From contig NZ_FQUC01000007.1 in the NCBI RefSeq assembly GCF_900128985.1, positions 62,001 through 126,000 of the forward strand: a stretch of 64,000 bases of DNA, written 5' to 3'. Every line of letters starts with the position of its first letter. The first letter of the stretch is position 1. Under the pieces are notes generated by a model, which saw only the letters and a program-made list of their open reading frames with translations, did not search any database and was not told the origin of the DNA. Source of the DNA: Indolivaga macrotermitis. Its GTDB lineage: Bacteria > Bacteroidota > Bacteroidia > Bacteroidales > Dysgonomonadaceae. A program made the translations under genes and the position numbers. Below, piece after piece: positions 63,126-64,000 of the stretch.

Positions 63126-63974
63126 ATGTCCGACATCATCCAATTTATTAAATCGTCCTTATCCGGACTATATCCCGATACCGAGATCGCAGGTATCTCC
63201 CGTATTATTATCGAATCTGTTACGGGCTATCCTTTGCACGTATTATTATCGGACAAAAGTAAAAAAATAACAGAGACTCAATATGTAAAAATCCAAAAGA
63301 TTATACAACGTTTGCTAACATCGGAACCGATACAATATATATTGGGCGAAACCGAGTTCTTCGGGTTGCCTTTTATTGTGAATGAGAATGTACTGATTCC
63401 ACGTCCCGAAACCGAAGAACTAGTAGAGTTAATCTTATCCGAAAATCAAAATCCCCGTCTTACTATTCTCGATATAGGTACAGGTAGTGGATGCATTGCC
63501 ATTGCATTAAAAAAATACCTCCCTGAGGCAAATATACATGCATGGGATTTTTCGACAGGAGCTTTAGGTGTCGCTCGGGAAAATGCCTCCCGAAACAAGG
63601 TTGATGTTAAATTTAGCAGGGTTGATGTTTTAAAAGAATACCCCACCGACACCATGTTTGATATAATAGTGAGCAATCCACCATATGTTTTAGAATCGGA
63701 AAAAACCGGAATAAATAAGAATGTACTGGACTACGAACCTCATTCCGCCCTGTTTGTACCTGATAATAACGGACTGCTCTTTTACAAAAGGATTGCCGAT
63801 ATAGCGAAAGAACTATTGCATGACAACGGAAAACTGTATTTCGAGATCAATCAGCAAAAAGGTATTGACACCAAAGATATGCTTACCGCGAAAGGGTTTT
63901 CAAATATCCGTGTAATTAAAGATCTGTCGGGAAACGACCGTATAGTAGCTTCTCAAATAACAAAGGTCGTATGA
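63126..63974 (+). CDS. prmC: Peptide chain release factor N5-glutamine methyltransferase
   Basis: A 282-residue SAM-dependent enzyme (HemK) that methylates the Gln of the GGQ motif in release factors. N-terminal helical domain ending IPRPETEELVELIL, SAM motif I ILDIGTGSGCIAIALKKYLP, and the catalytic NPPY in FDIIVSNPPYVLESEK. Full length. Its stop overlaps the next start by 4 bp (ATGA). Confidence 0.96.
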   Translation: MSDIIQFIKSSLSGLYPDTEIAGISRIIIESVTGYPLHVLLSDKSKKITETQYVKIQKIIQRLLTSEPIQYILGETEFFGLPFIVNENVLIPRPETEELVELILSENQNPRLTILDIGTGSGCIAIALKKYLPEANIHAWDFSTGALGVARENASRNKVDVKFSRVDVLKEYPTDTMFDIIVSNPPYVLESEKTGINKNVLDYEPHSALFVPDNNGLLFYKRIADIAKELLHDNGKLYFEINQQKGIDTKDMLTAKGFSNIRVIKDLSGNDRIVASQITKVV

Positions 63975-64000
63975 AATATTCGGAAAGTCAGGCATTAGTA
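63971..64000 (+). CDS. Start of a gene, probably recX (partial)
   Basis: The ATG at 63971 overlaps the prmC stop by 4 bp and opens MKYSESQALV to the window edge, 10 codons. In Bacteroidales, recX commonly follows prmC, and this opening resembles RecX N-termini, but ten residues cannot prove it. Confidence 0.4.
   Translation, partial: MKYSESQALV

Noticed and set aside
1-64000. tRNA or rRNA genes, CRISPR arrays, insertion sequences or prophage
   Set aside because: No cloverleaf-like or rRNA sequences, no direct-repeat/spacer pattern, and no transposase, integrase or phage structural gene was seen; almost all space is filled by unidirectional housekeeping genes.

Overview
The window is about 40% GC and looks like chromosome from a member of the Bacteroidota, order Bacteroidales, most like Dysgonomonas or a close relative (family inferred from gene content and order, not from a marker tree). 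Evidence: start regions rarely show Shine-Dalgarno sequences; several genes carry the Bacteroidota -7 promoter box TAnnTTTG; and there are many families typical of the phylum (DUF2851, DUF4954, DUF4836, DUF6089, DUF6242, DUF4254, BT_3928-type DoxX, two-OmpH/BamA/UppS cluster, short AURKAIP1/COX24 protein beside RNase G and HU). No rRNA, tRNA, CRISPR array, insertion sequence or prophage was seen. Most of the window is housekeeping.

Layout. 1-9.6 kb: a partial amino acid permease, DUF2851, a DUF4954 left-handed beta-helix protein, a small YecH-like metal-binding protein behind a perfect 16-bp palindrome, metG, a GtrA membrane protein, and a radical SAM/DNA metabolism pair. 9.8-12.7 kb: an accessory island with a secreted C10 (streptopain-type) cysteine protease, two tandem paralogous lipoproteins and an outer-membrane barrel protein. 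12.7-17.2 kb: RNase G, a 30-residue ribosomal-type protein, HU, then an ECF sigma factor/membrane protein/TraB-GumN operon. 17.2-25.8 kb: envelope genes (glycosyltransferase, LptD, methyltransferase, YfhO, GT2). 25.8-32.7 kb: mixed genes including PhzF, a predicted transglutaminase-fold protein, queG, a LuxR-type response regulator, ndk and an M23/LysM endopeptidase. 32.8-36.9 kb: the conserved run DUF1599-DoxX-tpiA-SPOR-folE.

36.9-42.6 kb (minus): GT4, GT9 and DUF4254 genes, the ComM/YifB ATPase and a thioredoxin-fold lipoprotein lacking CXXC. 42.8-49.5 kb: dipeptidyl peptidase IV, the PepD dipeptidase (two enzymes able to process peptides successively), and a three-gene operon with two lipoproteins and an LPG-synthase-type membrane protein. 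49.7-53.3 kb: rsmA, corA and a two-gene ABC transporter. 53.3-61.9 kb (minus): DUF4836 lipoprotein, then the outer-membrane assembly operon OmpH-OmpH-BamA-UppS-DUF6089, and DUF6242. 61.9-64 kb: ribD, prmC and the first codons of a probable recX.

Structures not explained by genes: GTGAC/GTCAC iterons with 9-bp spacing in two intergenic regions 18.5 kb apart (28.4 and 47.0 kb); three short AGGTYT-n-ARACCT hairpins; and a Tyr/Asn-rich insertion in the BamA barrel. The best candidate for something little described is the C10 protease island. It resembles, in layout only, protease-inhibitor loci known from Bacteroides fragilis.
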